27,641 nt of DNA from DATKEU01 sp036493295 (GTDB taxonomy: Bacteria; Myxococcota_A; Polyangia; Fen-1088): contig DASXQB010000386.1 in assembly GCA_036493295.1 (NCBI GenBank), forward strand, positions 1 through 27,641, read 5' to 3'. A program made the position numbers and the translations under genes. Of this stretch, positions 1 through 8,060 are shown one piece after another; position 1 is the first letter of the stretch; every line of letters starts with the position of its first letter. The notes below the pieces were generated by a model. It was not told the DNA's origin, did not search any database, and saw only the letters and a list, made by a program, of their open reading frames with translations.

Positions 1-355
1 CGCCGCTGTAGATGGGCAGCGATTCGTGAATGCCGAACTCGGCCGACAGATAAGCCACCGGACGCACGCGCAAGGGGCCGGCGTTCATCGACGCCCAGGT
101 GCGGGTGGCGCCCAGGTAATCGCGCAGCTCGCGGTGGGCGCTGTCGACGCGCGCCCGCAAGGAGGCGTCGCGGGCCAAGGTCTCGAATCGCTCGGGGGCA
201 AACCCGGACAGCACGGCGATCGGGCTGTGATTCGACGTGCGGAAGACCTCCGGTTCCAGGTCGCGAAACAGTTTGATGATCTGTGGATTCCACGCCCACC
301 ACAGGTTGCGCGACAGTTCAGTAAGCTGACCCTTCAGCTTTTCCCCGGAGGTCAT
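1..355 (-). CDS. glgP: Alpha-glucan (glycogen) phosphorylase, N-terminal part, cut by the window edge
   Basis: Only the first 118 codons lie in the window; the gene continues past base 1. It starts at ATG 355-353, preceded on the minus strand by the divergent gap to glgC. The N-terminus shows LSRNLWWAWNP near residue 15, typical of the DUF3417 segment that opens the short alpha-glucan phosphorylases. At the edge, YLSAEFGIHESLPIYSG matches the conserved entry to the GT35 catalytic domain. Members release glucose-1-phosphate from cytoplasmic alpha-1,4-glucan. The divergent glgC and the nearby glgA and GH57 genes support a role in glycogen turnover. The catalytic half and the PLP lysine are outside the window, so activity cannot be judged. 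Confidence 0.9.
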   Translation of the reverse strand, partial: MTSGEKLKGQLTELSRNLWWAWNPQIIKLFRDLEPEVFRTSNHSPIAVLSGFAPERFETLARDASLRARVDSAHRELRDYLGATRTWASMNAGPLRVRPVAYLSAEFGIHESLPIYSG

Positions 356-414
356 GGCGCGACACTATAGCCGCTTGGCGACGGCGACCGAGGGGAAAAA
401 CGCTGGAACATCTG

Positions 415-420
415 TATACT
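415..420 (+). promoter_or_regulatory. Candidate -10 box of glgC
   Basis: TATACT, preceded by TG, lies 12 bases before the glgC ATG in the 77-base divergent gap. No good -35 hexamer stands at the usual distance. If used, it would give a very short leader of about 6 nt. No Shine-Dalgarno sequence is visible before the ATG, which fits a nearly leaderless transcript. This is a visual match only. Confidence 0.3.
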
Positions 421-432
421 CTGGCGCCCCAA

Positions 433-1686
433 ATGGACGGACAGCAACGATTCGTCGTGCTCATCATGGCGGGTGGAAAAGGTTCCCGCCTCTTTCCCCT
501 GACACTTGATCGCGCCAAGCCGGCGGTGCCCTTCGGGGGCCGCTATCGCATCATCGACTTCGTTCTGTCGAACATGGCCAACTCGGGCGTCCGTTCGGTC
601 TACGTGCTCACCCAGTACAAATCGCAGTCGCTGGCCGAGCACGTCCAGCGAACCTGGGGCCGCGGCGGCTTCGATTCGTTCGTCACGGTGGTGCCGGCGC
701 AGATGCGCATGGGCGAAAGCTGGTACCGCGGCACCGCCGATTCGGTGTTCCAGAACGTGCACCTGATCGAAGAATACCGGGCCGACGCAGTGCTGGTCTT
801 CGGCGCCGACCACGTCTACAAGATGAATGTCCGGCAGATGACGGACTTTCATTTTCAAAAGCGGGCCGTCGCCACCGTCGCCTGCTTGCCGGTCTCCATC
901 GCCGAGGCGTCGCAGTTCGGGATCGTGCAGGTCGACGAAGAGGGCCGCATCATCGGTTTTCAAGAAAAACCGGAGCGCGATCCGATCACCATCCCCGGCG
1001 ATCCCGAACACTGCCTGGCCTCGATGGGCAATTACGTGTTCGAGCCGGGCCTGCTGGTGGAAGAGCTGCGCGCCGACGCCAGCCGCGAATCGCACCACGA
1101 TTTCGGGCGCGACATCCTGCCGACGATGGTTCGCACCGGGCGCGTCTTCGCCTACAACTTTGGTCTGAACCGCATCCGCGGCGTCTCCGACGAGGTGGAG
1201 AACGCCTACTGGCGCGACGTCGGGACCATCGACGCCTATTACGAGGCGACCATGGATCTGAAGAACGTCGTGCCCAGCTTGAACCTGTACAACTGGGACT
1301 GGCCGATCCTGACGGCGAACTTTCCCGACCCGCCGGCCAAGCTGGTCTTCGACGACGAGAACCGGCGTGGCATCGCCTTGCAGTCGATCATCTCGGGCGG
1401 CTGCATCATCGCCGGCGGATTCGTCAAGGATTCGGTGCTGGGACGCAACGTGTTCGTCGACGCCGGCGCCGAGGTGAAGGAGTCGATCCTCTTCGACAAC
1501 GTGTACGTCGGGCGCGGCGCCCGCATCCAGCGCGCCATCGTCGACAAGAACGTGCGCGTGTCCGAAGGCGATCACATCGGCCACGATCTGGCGCGCGATG
1601 CCCTTCGCCACACCGTCAGCGAAGGCGGCGTCACCGTGGTGCAGAAGGCACGCGACACGCTGCTGACCCGCTCGCGGAACTTCTGA
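433..1686 (+). CDS. glgC: Glucose-1-phosphate adenylyltransferase (ADP-glucose pyrophosphorylase)
   Basis: This cytoplasmic enzyme converts glucose-1-phosphate and ATP to ADP-glucose, the committed step of bacterial glycogen synthesis. The 417-aa product has the usual length of the family. The nucleotidyltransferase signature GGKGSRLFPLT starts at residue 14, followed by KPAVPFGGRYRIIDF from residue 29. FGADHVYKM lies in the middle of the catalytic domain and QEKP at 177-180 is the sugar-phosphate loop. The C-terminal part (SGGCIIAGG, VDAGAEVKESILFDNVYVG) is the left-handed beta-helix seen in GlgC. The ATG at 433 is the only start that keeps the complete first motif; the next ATG falls inside it. 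The gene is divergent from the phosphorylase and ends 13 bases before a convergent lipoprotein gene. Confidence 0.96.
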   Translation: MDGQQRFVVLIMAGGKGSRLFPLTLDRAKPAVPFGGRYRIIDFVLSNMANSGVRSVYVLTQYKSQSLAEHVQRTWGRGGFDSFVTVVPAQMRMGESWYRGTADSVFQNVHLIEEYRADAVLVFGADHVYKMNVRQMTDFHFQKRAVATVACLPVSIAEASQFGIVQVDEEGRIIGFQEKPERDPITIPGDPEHCLASMGNYVFEPGLLVEELRADASRESHHDFGRDILPTMVRTGRVFAYNFGLNRIRGVSDEVENAYWRDVGTIDAYYEATMDLKNVVPSLNLYNWDWPILTANFPDPPAKLVFDDENRRGIALQSIISGGCIIAGGFVKDSVLGRNVFVDAGAEVKESILFDNVYVGRGARIQRAIVDKNVRVSEGDHIGHDLARDALRHTVSEGGVTVVQKARDTLLTRSRNF

Positions 1687-1699
1687 GGCGCGCGTCCTT

Positions 1700-2245
1700 T
1701 CAGCGACCGGCGGGCCGTGGCTTGACGGTGCGGACCAGGTGGGTGGTCAGGTCGACGCGATAGATCCCGCCGCGCTCGTCGGCGACGGTGACCTCCGACG
1801 GGGCGGGGCCGGCGGTCAGTGACTCGATGAAGACGTCCTGCACGTCCTCTTCCATTTTTGCGTCGTACGCCACGTCGTAGACCTTTTGCACCCACTGCTC
1901 TTTGCCGGTGGTGGCATCGCTGACGGTCAGATAGCCGCCGTTCTGGTCCAGGCCGCGCGCCTTGCCCCAGGGCAGGACGGCAATGACCAGCGCGCCCACG
2001 CGCACCGACGGCACGTCGGGCGGGCCAACGCGTTTTGCGGCGGGCATGCCCATGTTGTCGTCGGGTGCGGAGGTGGGCGCCGGGGCAGGCGGCTTGGCGG
2101 CGGTCGCCGTCGAGGAGTTCGCAGCGACCGCTGCCGGAATCGGCTGGGCGCGTGTTTCCGGCCGGCCGGCGCAGGCTGCCATCATCGCCATCGCCATCGC
2201 CGTCGCAATCATCGCGACGGCCGTCGCCGCTGGCCGCCGGTTCAT
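1700..2245 (-). CDS. Putative lipoprotein, paralogue of the adjacent 119-aa protein
   Basis: A 181-aa protein of unknown function. The N-terminus has Arg3-Arg4, a long Ala/Met-rich hydrophobic stretch and a lipobox ending in MAAC (Cys25), so it is probably a lipoprotein. An Ala/Pro/Thr-rich linker follows to about residue 65. The C-terminal part (about 68-160) clearly resembles the protein encoded just upstream: both contain AAKRVGP, DVP, QNGGY, KVYDVAYD and MEEDVQDVFIE in the same order. The motif pattern (DATTGKEQW, then DERGGIYRVD) looks like a small beta-rich fold, but I recognise no named family. The ATG overlaps the upstream stop as ATGA, implying translational coupling. It is the last gene of the metallopeptidase unit. 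Confidence 0.8.
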   Translation of the reverse strand: MNRRPAATAVAMIATAMAMAMMAACAGRPETRAQPIPAAVAANSSTATAAKPPAPAPTSAPDDNMGMPAAKRVGPPDVPSVRVGALVIAVLPWGKARGLDQNGGYLTVSDATTGKEQWVQKVYDVAYDAKMEEDVQDVFIESLTAGPAPSEVTVADERGGIYRVDLTTHLVRTVKPRPAGR

Positions 2246-2601
2246 TCCGGGAGAACGCTGCGCTGGCGCGGATCGACGATGTACCGGCGCCCCTTCTCGT
2301 CGAGCACGGCCAGTTTGTCTTCGCCGCGCGGAGCCAGCCCTTCGATGAAGACGTCCTGCACGTCCTCTTCCATGTCGGGATCATAGGCGACGTCGTAGAC
2401 CTTCAACGTCCACAGCTCTTTGTTGGTGGCGGCGTCGAACGCGGCGATGTACCCGCCGTTTTGGCCCAGGCCGCGCTCGCGGCCCCAATGAATGACCTCG
2501 AATCGCGTTCGCCCCAAGGTGACGGGCGGGACGTCTTCGGGACCCACGCGCTTTGCCGCCGGCGCCATCATCTCGTCGTCGTCTTGTTCTTCACCGATCA
2601 T
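2242..2601 (-). CDS. Small uncharacterised protein, paralogue of the following lipoprotein
   Basis: A 119-aa protein without a signal peptide, so probably cytoplasmic, unless the N-terminus is misplaced. It opens with an acidic stretch (GEEQDDDE). It then shares AAKRVGP-DVP, WGRERGLGQNGGY, DAATNKELW, KVYDVAYDPDMEEDVQDVF and a terminal DEKGRRYIVD with the downstream lipoprotein, so the two arose by tandem duplication. The function is unknown. ATG 2601 is preceded by GGAG at a 7-base spacing and lies 13 bases after the stop of the metallopeptidase gene. Its stop overlaps the next start (ATGA). Context suggests that both paralogues serve the peptidase, as binding partners, inhibitors or targets, but nothing in the sequence proves this. 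Confidence 0.8.
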   Translation of the reverse strand: MIGEEQDDDEMMAPAAKRVGPEDVPPVTLGRTRFEVIHWGRERGLGQNGGYIAAFDAATNKELWTLKVYDVAYDPDMEEDVQDVFIEGLAPRGEDKLAVLDEKGRRYIVDPRQRSVLPE

Positions 2602-2614
2602 CGCCGCGCTCCGA

Positions 2615-3610
2615 TCACTTGAGAGTCTTGGTCCGATCCGCTTCCGACAGCAACCCCGCCAGATCCAGGGCGAAGTATCCCCAGCTGTCGGCGTTGTCGA
2701 TGGCCTTCTCCGCCGGGAACGTCCCCTTGCTGGGCTTCAATCCCGAGCTGTCGTATCGATGGTCGCGCGTCTTCACCTCGTGATGCGAGAACTCGTGGAC
2801 GATGGTTTCCACGCACAGCCACTGCTTGCCGGTGTTTCCGGTCAGTCGGGTGAAGGCGCCTTCCAGATAGATGACGGGAAACCCGCCGCCTTCGCCGCCG
2901 CGGATGGCGCCGCCGAAATACTTGTCGCGCTGGGCGCGCCAGTCGGCGTAGTCGGTGAAAACCAGCGTCCCCGAACCGCACGCGACGGCGATCTTCTTGA
3001 ACCCGTCGCTCAGCTTGCCGATGAAGGTGGTGACGTCAGTGTCGGTCGAGTCCTCGTCGCCAAACCAGCGTTTGACCATCGCCTTGGTGTCCGCCGACGG
3101 CGCCGCCAGCTTGATCTTGGCGTCCTCGCTGATCTTCAGGGCCTGCTTCAGCGCCGTGGCCATCCAGCCCATCTCGTCGTCGCTGAAGATCTCTTCCGTC
3201 GCCGACAGCTTGGGTTCGATCACCTCCGGGCTGCCCACGATCTCGTCGAAGATCCAGCCGCCGAATTGTTTCAGCGGCGAATAGACCCAGACCGTCTGCC
3301 CGCCGCTGCGCTGGACCAGGTACGTGTTGCTGAGCATCTTCAGGGTGGCCGCCCGATCTTGCAGCGATCCGCCCGTCGCCTGAGCCGCGGTCAGGATCAC
3401 CTTGCCGACGGTCTGCGTGCCGGTGGCGTCGGTTTTGATCTTCGCCCGCAGCTTGTCCAGCCCGCCGGCGCTAGCCGCCGCAAATCCTTCTGGCGCCAGC
3501 AGCGTCTTGATGTTGCAGCTGGTGGTCAAAAACGTTTGCCAGCCGCTTTCGAACTGCTGACCGGCCAGCGTGTCCTTCGCCCGCGTGTAGACCTCGGTGA
3601 ACTTCTTCAT
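2615..3610 (-). CDS. M35-like (aspzincin) zinc metallopeptidase domain protein
   Basis: A 331-aa protein. The C-terminal part has HEFSH at 272-276, the HExxH zinc motif, followed by TRDHRY at 281-286. Asp283 sits where aspzincins (M35/PF14521 lysine-specific metalloendopeptidases) carry their third zinc ligand in a TxDHxYG-type motif. Further on, NADSWGYFALDL matches the conserved Asn-Ala-Asp-Ser-Tyr/Trp-x-Tyr-Phe element of that family. The first 250 residues are not recognised. No signal peptide is visible, so the site of action is unclear; some family members are secreted toxins or effectors. I chose ATG 3610 over an in-frame start 22 codons upstream because GGGGGA lies 4 bases before it and the extension is a non-conserved Arg-rich stretch. 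First gene of a unit with the two paralogous small proteins. Confidence 0.85.
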   Translation of the reverse strand: MKKFTEVYTRAKDTLAGQQFESGWQTFLTTSCNIKTLLAPEGFAAASAGGLDKLRAKIKTDATGTQTVGKVILTAAQATGGSLQDRAATLKMLSNTYLVQRSGGQTVWVYSPLKQFGGWIFDEIVGSPEVIEPKLSATEEIFSDDEMGWMATALKQALKISEDAKIKLAAPSADTKAMVKRWFGDEDSTDTDVTTFIGKLSDGFKKIAVACGSGTLVFTDYADWRAQRDKYFGGAIRGGEGGGFPVIYLEGAFTRLTGNTGKQWLCVETIVHEFSHHEVKTRDHRYDSSGLKPSKGTFPAEKAIDNADSWGYFALDLAGLLSEADRTKTLK

Positions 3611-3625
3611 CGCGTCCCCCAATGT

Positions 3626-3642
3626 GGCGCCGCCCCGGCGCC
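3626..3642 (-). repeat. GC-rich hairpin upstream of the metallopeptidase gene
   Basis: GGCGCC, a 5-base loop (gcccc), then GGCGCC. It lies about 16 bases before the metallopeptidase ATG and just upstream of its purine-rich ribosome site. It could shape the leader, but so short a GC-rich palindrome can occur by chance in this genome. Confidence 0.25.
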
Positions 3643-3732
3643 ATCGTTCTCGCCACCGGCGAACACGGTAACACATCCCGGCGCTCCGTTGTCATCACCG
3701 CCTGCTGACGGCCTTGCGGGTCTTCTGATACG

Positions 3733-5988
3733 GTGCCCGGCGAAACGGTGACGTCGCCTGCGCCTTCTGCCATTGCCCTGGTCGTACACGGCCATTTCTA
3801 TCAACCGCCGCGGGAAAATCCCTGGACGGACGACCTGCAGCGCGAACCGTCGGCCGCCCCCGCCCACGACTGGAACGCCCGCATCAACGCCGAGTGCTAC
3901 CGGGCCAACGCCTTCGCCCGCATTCACGACGCCGGCGGGCATATCCGATCGATCGTCAACAACTATGAACGGCTGTCGTACAACTTTGGCCCGACGCTGG
4001 TGCGCTGGATGGAGCGGATGGATCCGCGCACGCACGCCCGCCTGCAGGCCGCCGACGCCGAGCAACGCCGGCGCCTCGGCCACGGCGGCGCGTTGGCCCA
4101 GGCCTATGCGCACCCCATCGTTCCGCTGCTGAACGCCGCCGATCGCCGCACGCACCTTTTGTGGGGCCTGACGGATTTTCGCCGCCGCTTCGGTCGCGAG
4201 GCGGAGGGTTTGTGGTTGCCCGAGACGGCCGTTTCGCCGGCCACGTTGGAGACGTTGATCGATCTCGGCGTGCGCTTCACCATCCTGGCGCCCGAACAGG
4301 TCGCGGCGGTGCGGCCGCTCGGTGACGGCGGCGGTAAATGGACGGCCGTCGATCGCCAGACCCTGGACACGGGTCGCGCCTATCGCTGGCGACACCCGGA
4401 CGGATCGGGGCGTTGGATCGATCTGGCGGTGTTCGACGGGCCGCTGTCGCGGGCGGTGGCCTTCGGCGAGGCGGTCAGCCGGGCCGAGACCTTCCTCGAC
4501 GAAGTCCAGGCGTCGGCGGCGCGATCGAAGGTCGCCGGCCAGCGGCTGGTGCTGTGCGCGTCGGACGGCGAGCTGTTCGGCCACCACAAAAAATTCGCTG
4601 ACCTGGCCCTGGCCTTCGCTGGTTTCGTCGAAGGCCCGCGGCGCGGGATCGAGTTCACCAACATCGCCGCCTACCTGGCCAAGCACCCGCCGGCCTGGGA
4701 GGCGAGGCTGGCCGACGGGCCCGACGGCGAGGGCACGGCGTGGAGCTGTCCGCACGGCCTTGGCCGCTGGCAGCGCGACTGCGGTTGCAATATGGGCAGC
4801 AGCGCGCAAGGCTGGAACCAGGCCTGGCGCGGGCCGCTGCGTACGGCGCTGGATCGCATTCGCGACGCCGCGGCCGACGTCTATGAAGACGCGGCGGCCG
4901 AGCTGCTGGTTGACCCGTGGGGCGCGCGCGACGCCTACGGCGAGGTGGTAGATGCGCCTCGGCCCGAGCGCGATCGCTTGCTGGCGGCGTTCGGAACGCC
5001 GGCGCTGGTGAACGGACGCGACGACGCCCGCGATCGCGCGCGCTTGCTGCTGGAATTGCAGCGGGCGACGGTCTTGATGTACGCCAGCTGCGCCTGGTTC
5101 TTCGATGACATCGCGGGGCTGGAATCGTCGCTGGTCATTCGTCTGGGCGCGCACGCCATCGATCTGCTTGGGCAGGTGCGCGGCGCGCCGGCGGCGCGGT
5201 CGCTGACCGCCGACGTGCTGGCGATCCTGGAGCAAGGCAAGAGCAACCGTCCCGAAGAGGGCACCGGCGCCGATGTGTTTCGTCGGGTGGTGGGTCAGCG
5301 GGCGACGCCGGCGCAGGCCATCGCCACCGCGGCGCTGGGACAACTGCTGGCCGGTCAAGAAGGATTGGCCGCGGCCGCGCCGGCCGCATCAGCCGGGTTC
5401 GACGTGACGATCACCGCGGGGCGAATGACGCCCGCACCGAGCACCCCGGGCGGACCGTCCTTCGTTGGGCAGGCGCAGGTCATCGCGCAACGAACGGGAG
5501 CGCTGGAAAGTGCGTCGTTTGCCGCTCACCTGCGCGGGGCCGCCCGCTTTGAATGCCGTGTGGGTGATCAAGTTTTGACGCTGGCCGATCTGGGACCGGA
5601 CGAGCGCCAGGGGCTGCTGCACGCGGCGCTGCCGTGGCTGCTGGAGGACGGGCACGATCTGCGCAGCCTGCGCCAGATCTTCGAAGCGGCGCGCACGCTG
5701 GACGCTGGCGAGCCGGATCAAGCGCCGCCGCGCCGCCGGCTGTTCGCCGCGTTGCTGATCGATCTGCTGTCGCGGCCGGGCGGCGAACTGGGCGCCGAAG
5801 CGCTGGCGCTGGCCGACGATCTGTACGACGCCGCCGCGCTGCCCGCCGGCGCGCCCGAGCGGCGCATCGTCGAAGAGCTGGTGGCGCAGCGGATCGAGGA
5901 AGGCGGCCGCGGCGAAGGGTTGACGCGTCTGGCGCGTCGATTGGGGTTTGCCGTCGAGCCGACGCTGGCCGAGGTGGCGGCTTCGTGA
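3733..5988 (+). CDS. Glycoside hydrolase family 57 protein with DUF3536 domain
   Basis: A 751-aa cytoplasmic alpha-glucan-active protein. The N-terminus carries HGHFYQPPRENPW at 19-31, the first GH57 motif in its DUF3536 variant. GLWLPE at 159-164 supplies the expected nucleophile Glu164. SDGELFGHH at 277-285 holds the expected acid/base Asp278. The C-terminal ~400 residues match the long helical DUF3536 extension in style (for example the CGCNMGSSAQGWNQ segment). GH57 proteins act as amylases, 4-alpha-glucanotransferases or branching enzymes; the exact reaction of the DUF3536 subgroup is not settled. The start is GTG 3733, with an alternative GTG at 3748; neither has a clear ribosome site. 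The stop overlaps the glycogen synthase start (GTGA), so the two should be made in fixed ratio. Confidence 0.88.
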   Translation: MPGETVTSPAPSAIALVVHGHFYQPPRENPWTDDLQREPSAAPAHDWNARINAECYRANAFARIHDAGGHIRSIVNNYERLSYNFGPTLVRWMERMDPRTHARLQAADAEQRRRLGHGGALAQAYAHPIVPLLNAADRRTHLLWGLTDFRRRFGREAEGLWLPETAVSPATLETLIDLGVRFTILAPEQVAAVRPLGDGGGKWTAVDRQTLDTGRAYRWRHPDGSGRWIDLAVFDGPLSRAVAFGEAVSRAETFLDEVQASAARSKVAGQRLVLCASDGELFGHHKKFADLALAFAGFVEGPRRGIEFTNIAAYLAKHPPAWEARLADGPDGEGTAWSCPHGLGRWQRDCGCNMGSSAQGWNQAWRGPLRTALDRIRDAAADVYEDAAAELLVDPWGARDAYGEVVDAPRPERDRLLAAFGTPALVNGRDDARDRARLLLELQRATVLMYASCAWFFDDIAGLESSLVIRLGAHAIDLLGQVRGAPAARSLTADVLAILEQGKSNRPEEGTGADVFRRVVGQRATPAQAIATAALGQLLAGQEGLAAAAPAASAGFDVTITAGRMTPAPSTPGGPSFVGQAQVIAQRTGALESASFAAHLRGAARFECRVGDQVLTLADLGPDERQGLLHAALPWLLEDGHDLRSLRQIFEAARTLDAGEPDQAPPRRRLFAALLIDLLSRPGGELGAEALALADDLYDAAALPAGAPERRIVEELVAQRIEEGGRGEGLTRLARRLGFAVEPTLAEVAAS

Positions 5989-8060
5989 GCGGCGGAAGCG
6001 CCTTCGACCTCGCGCGCGCACCGACGCCACCGGTGGCAAAGACGCCCGGGCCGGCGCCGATCATTCTCTGGTTGGCGGCCGAGGCGATGCCCTGGGCGCA
6101 CACCGGCGGGCTGGGTGACGTGGTCGGTTCGTTGCCCGCGGTGCTGCGAGGCAAAGGCTGGGACGTGCGGCTATGCCTGCCTCTGTACGCCGACGCGCGC
6201 AAGTTTCCCGTCGGGCCGCCCATCCTCAGCGTCGAGCTGGCGGTGGGCGCGGGACGCCGCCGCGTCGGCGCGAAGATCCGCGAGGCGGTGAACCCGCCCG
6301 CCGGCGTCCCGACGTATCTGGTTGAATGCCCGCTGTTCGAACGGCGCGGCGTCTACGGCTTCGATGGCGACGCCTATCCGGACAATCCGTTTCGCTACGG
6401 CGTCTGGCAGCTGGCGGCGCGGCAGCTGGCCGCCACGCTGGAACCGGCGCCGGCGCTGATTCATTGTCACGACTGGCACGCGGCGCTGACACCGGCGCTG
6501 GTGAAGATGCCCGGGCAATGGCCGGCCGAACGGCGCGACGTGCGCACCATCTTCACCATCCACAACTTGCAGTACCAGGGCCACACCGACCGCGCGGTGA
6601 TGGACGAGCTGTCGCTGCCGCGCGAATTTTGGCACCCGCAGTGGCTGGAACATTTCGGCGGCGTGAATTTCGTCAAGGCGGCGATCCTGTCGGCCGATCG
6701 CATCACCACCGTCAGCCGCACCTACGCCGAGGAGATCCGCACGCCCGAGCACGGCAGCGGCCTGGACGGTCCGCTGCGCGATCGGGCCGCCGATCTGCTC
6801 GGCATCGTCAACGGCATCGACACGGTGGCCTGGGATCCGGCGGCCGATTCCAAGTTGGCGGCGTCGTTCGACGCCGATCATCCAGCGGGGCGCGCCGCCT
6901 GTCAGTCTGCCGTGCGCGCCGAGCTGGGTTTTTCCGGCGTGGCCGGCCGGCCGCGCCCGCTGCTGGGATTCATCGGCCGGCTGGTCGATTCGAAAGGCGC
7001 CGATCTCTTGATCGCCGCCGCGCCGGCGTTGCTGGCGTTGGGCGTGGACATCGTCGTGCTGGGCTCGGGCGAGCGGCGGCTGGCGGGCGCGCTGCAGGCG
7101 CTGGAAGCGCAGCACCCCGAACATTTTCGCGCGGTGGTGCGCTTCGACGCGGCGCTGGCCCGACGCCTGTACGCCGGCCTCGACATGATCCTGGTGCCGT
7201 CGCGGACCGAGCCCTGCGGGTTGGTGCAGCTTTACGCTCTTCGCTATGGCGCGGTGCCGATCGTGCACGCCATCGGCGGGCTGCGCGACACGGTCAGCGA
7301 CGGCGTCACCGGTTTTTCTTTCGACGAGCCCAGCGTGGCGGCCATCGTCGCGGCAGTCCGTCGCGCGCTGGCGGCGTTCGGCGATCGGCGGCGCTGGGAC
7401 GCCCTGCGCGCCGCCGGCATGCGCCAGGACTGGTCGTGGACCACCAGCGCCGACGGGTACGACGCGCTTTACAAGGACGTGCTGGCGCAACCGCCGCGCT
7501 TGCGCGGGCTGCCCGCGCCCACCGACGACCAAGCGCAGTTCGTCGACTACGGCGCGCCGCTGCCGGCGCGCCTGAAACAGCTGGCGCTGCAGTTGATGGT
7601 GCAGGGGCCGCGCTGTCTTTACACCTACTGGGAGACCGACGAACAACAGGCGCTGACGCTGGTGCTGGAAGAACGGCCCACCGGCCACGCCTTCGTGCTG
7701 TCGCACAATCTGCCGCCCGTCGGCGAGTTCTGGCTGCCGGCGCAGCCCGAGCACGCCTACCGATTGGCCTTGCGCCGTCGCGACGGAACCGACGTTCGTC
7801 TTTCCAATCTGGCGATCACGCCTCGTGATACGCCGGTGCCGCGGGGCGAAGAGAATCCGGTCTGGTTGGATCGCCTGCTGGCCGACGGCGCCGTCGACGG
7901 GCCGCACGTCGCCGATCGCTGGGCGGCGATCTTCCCCGAGCCGCTGCAGACGTTCATTGGCCTGCCACCCTGGCCGTACCGGCGCGGCGGCTTGCGCGCC
8001 GATCACGTCGGCGCCTCGCGCGCGCCCGAACGCCCGACTGGACGGGAGAGCGAGCCGTGA
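5985..8060 (+). CDS. glgA: Glycogen synthase (GT5) fused to a C-terminal DUF4912-like domain
   Basis: Transfers glucose from ADP-glucose to the end of alpha-1,4-glucan. The start is GTG 5985, overlapping the previous stop as GTGA and placed about 25 residues before the conserved core; in-frame codons farther upstream lie within the GH57 gene. The GT5 domain spans about residues 25-500: HTGGLGDVVGSLP at 39-51, HCHDWHAALTP, TIHNLQYQGH, IVNGID, FIGRLVDSKG and SRTEPCGLVQLYALRYG are all present. The usual Lys of the KxGGL ADP-glucose motif is His39 here. Residues about 515-610 (GPRCLYTYWE near 540) resemble DUF4912, which is usually separate or absent from GlgA; about 80 Pro/Arg-rich residues follow. 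Total 691 aa against about 480 for a plain GlgA. The stop overlaps the branching enzyme start (GTGA). Confidence 0.93.
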   Translation: MSGGSAFDLARAPTPPVAKTPGPAPIILWLAAEAMPWAHTGGLGDVVGSLPAVLRGKGWDVRLCLPLYADARKFPVGPPILSVELAVGAGRRRVGAKIREAVNPPAGVPTYLVECPLFERRGVYGFDGDAYPDNPFRYGVWQLAARQLAATLEPAPALIHCHDWHAALTPALVKMPGQWPAERRDVRTIFTIHNLQYQGHTDRAVMDELSLPREFWHPQWLEHFGGVNFVKAAILSADRITTVSRTYAEEIRTPEHGSGLDGPLRDRAADLLGIVNGIDTVAWDPAADSKLAASFDADHPAGRAACQSAVRAELGFSGVAGRPRPLLGFIGRLVDSKGADLLIAAAPALLALGVDIVVLGSGERRLAGALQALEAQHPEHFRAVVRFDAALARRLYAGLDMILVPSRTEPCGLVQLYALRYGAVPIVHAIGGLRDTVSDGVTGFSFDEPSVAAIVAAVRRALAAFGDRRRWDALRAAGMRQDWSWTTSADGYDALYKDVLAQPPRLRGLPAPTDDQAQFVDYGAPLPARLKQLALQLMVQGPRCLYTYWETDEQQALTLVLEERPTGHAFVLSHNLPPVGEFWLPAQPEHAYRLALRRRDGTDVRLSNLAITPRDTPVPRGEENPVWLDRLLADGAVDGPHVADRWAAIFPEPLQTFIGLPPWPYRRGGLRADHVGASRAPERPTGRESEP

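Noticed and set aside
352..1611. Long minus-strand open frame opposite glgC
   Set aside because: Mirror frame of a clearly conserved gene; low-complexity His/Val/Asp-rich translation with no domain.
3607..5358. 583-codon minus-strand frame opposite the GH57/DUF3536 gene
   Set aside because: Arg/Gln/Gly-rich translation typical of an antisense frame in high-GC DNA; the plus strand has intact GH57 motifs.
5634..5984. N-terminal extension of the glycogen synthase frame
   Set aside because: It would overlap 351 bases of the GH57 gene and is Arg/Ala-rich; GTG 5985 gives a normal start with GTGA coupling.
6171..8006. 611-codon minus-strand frame opposite glgA
   Set aside because: Antisense of an intact glycogen synthase; no recognisable protein.
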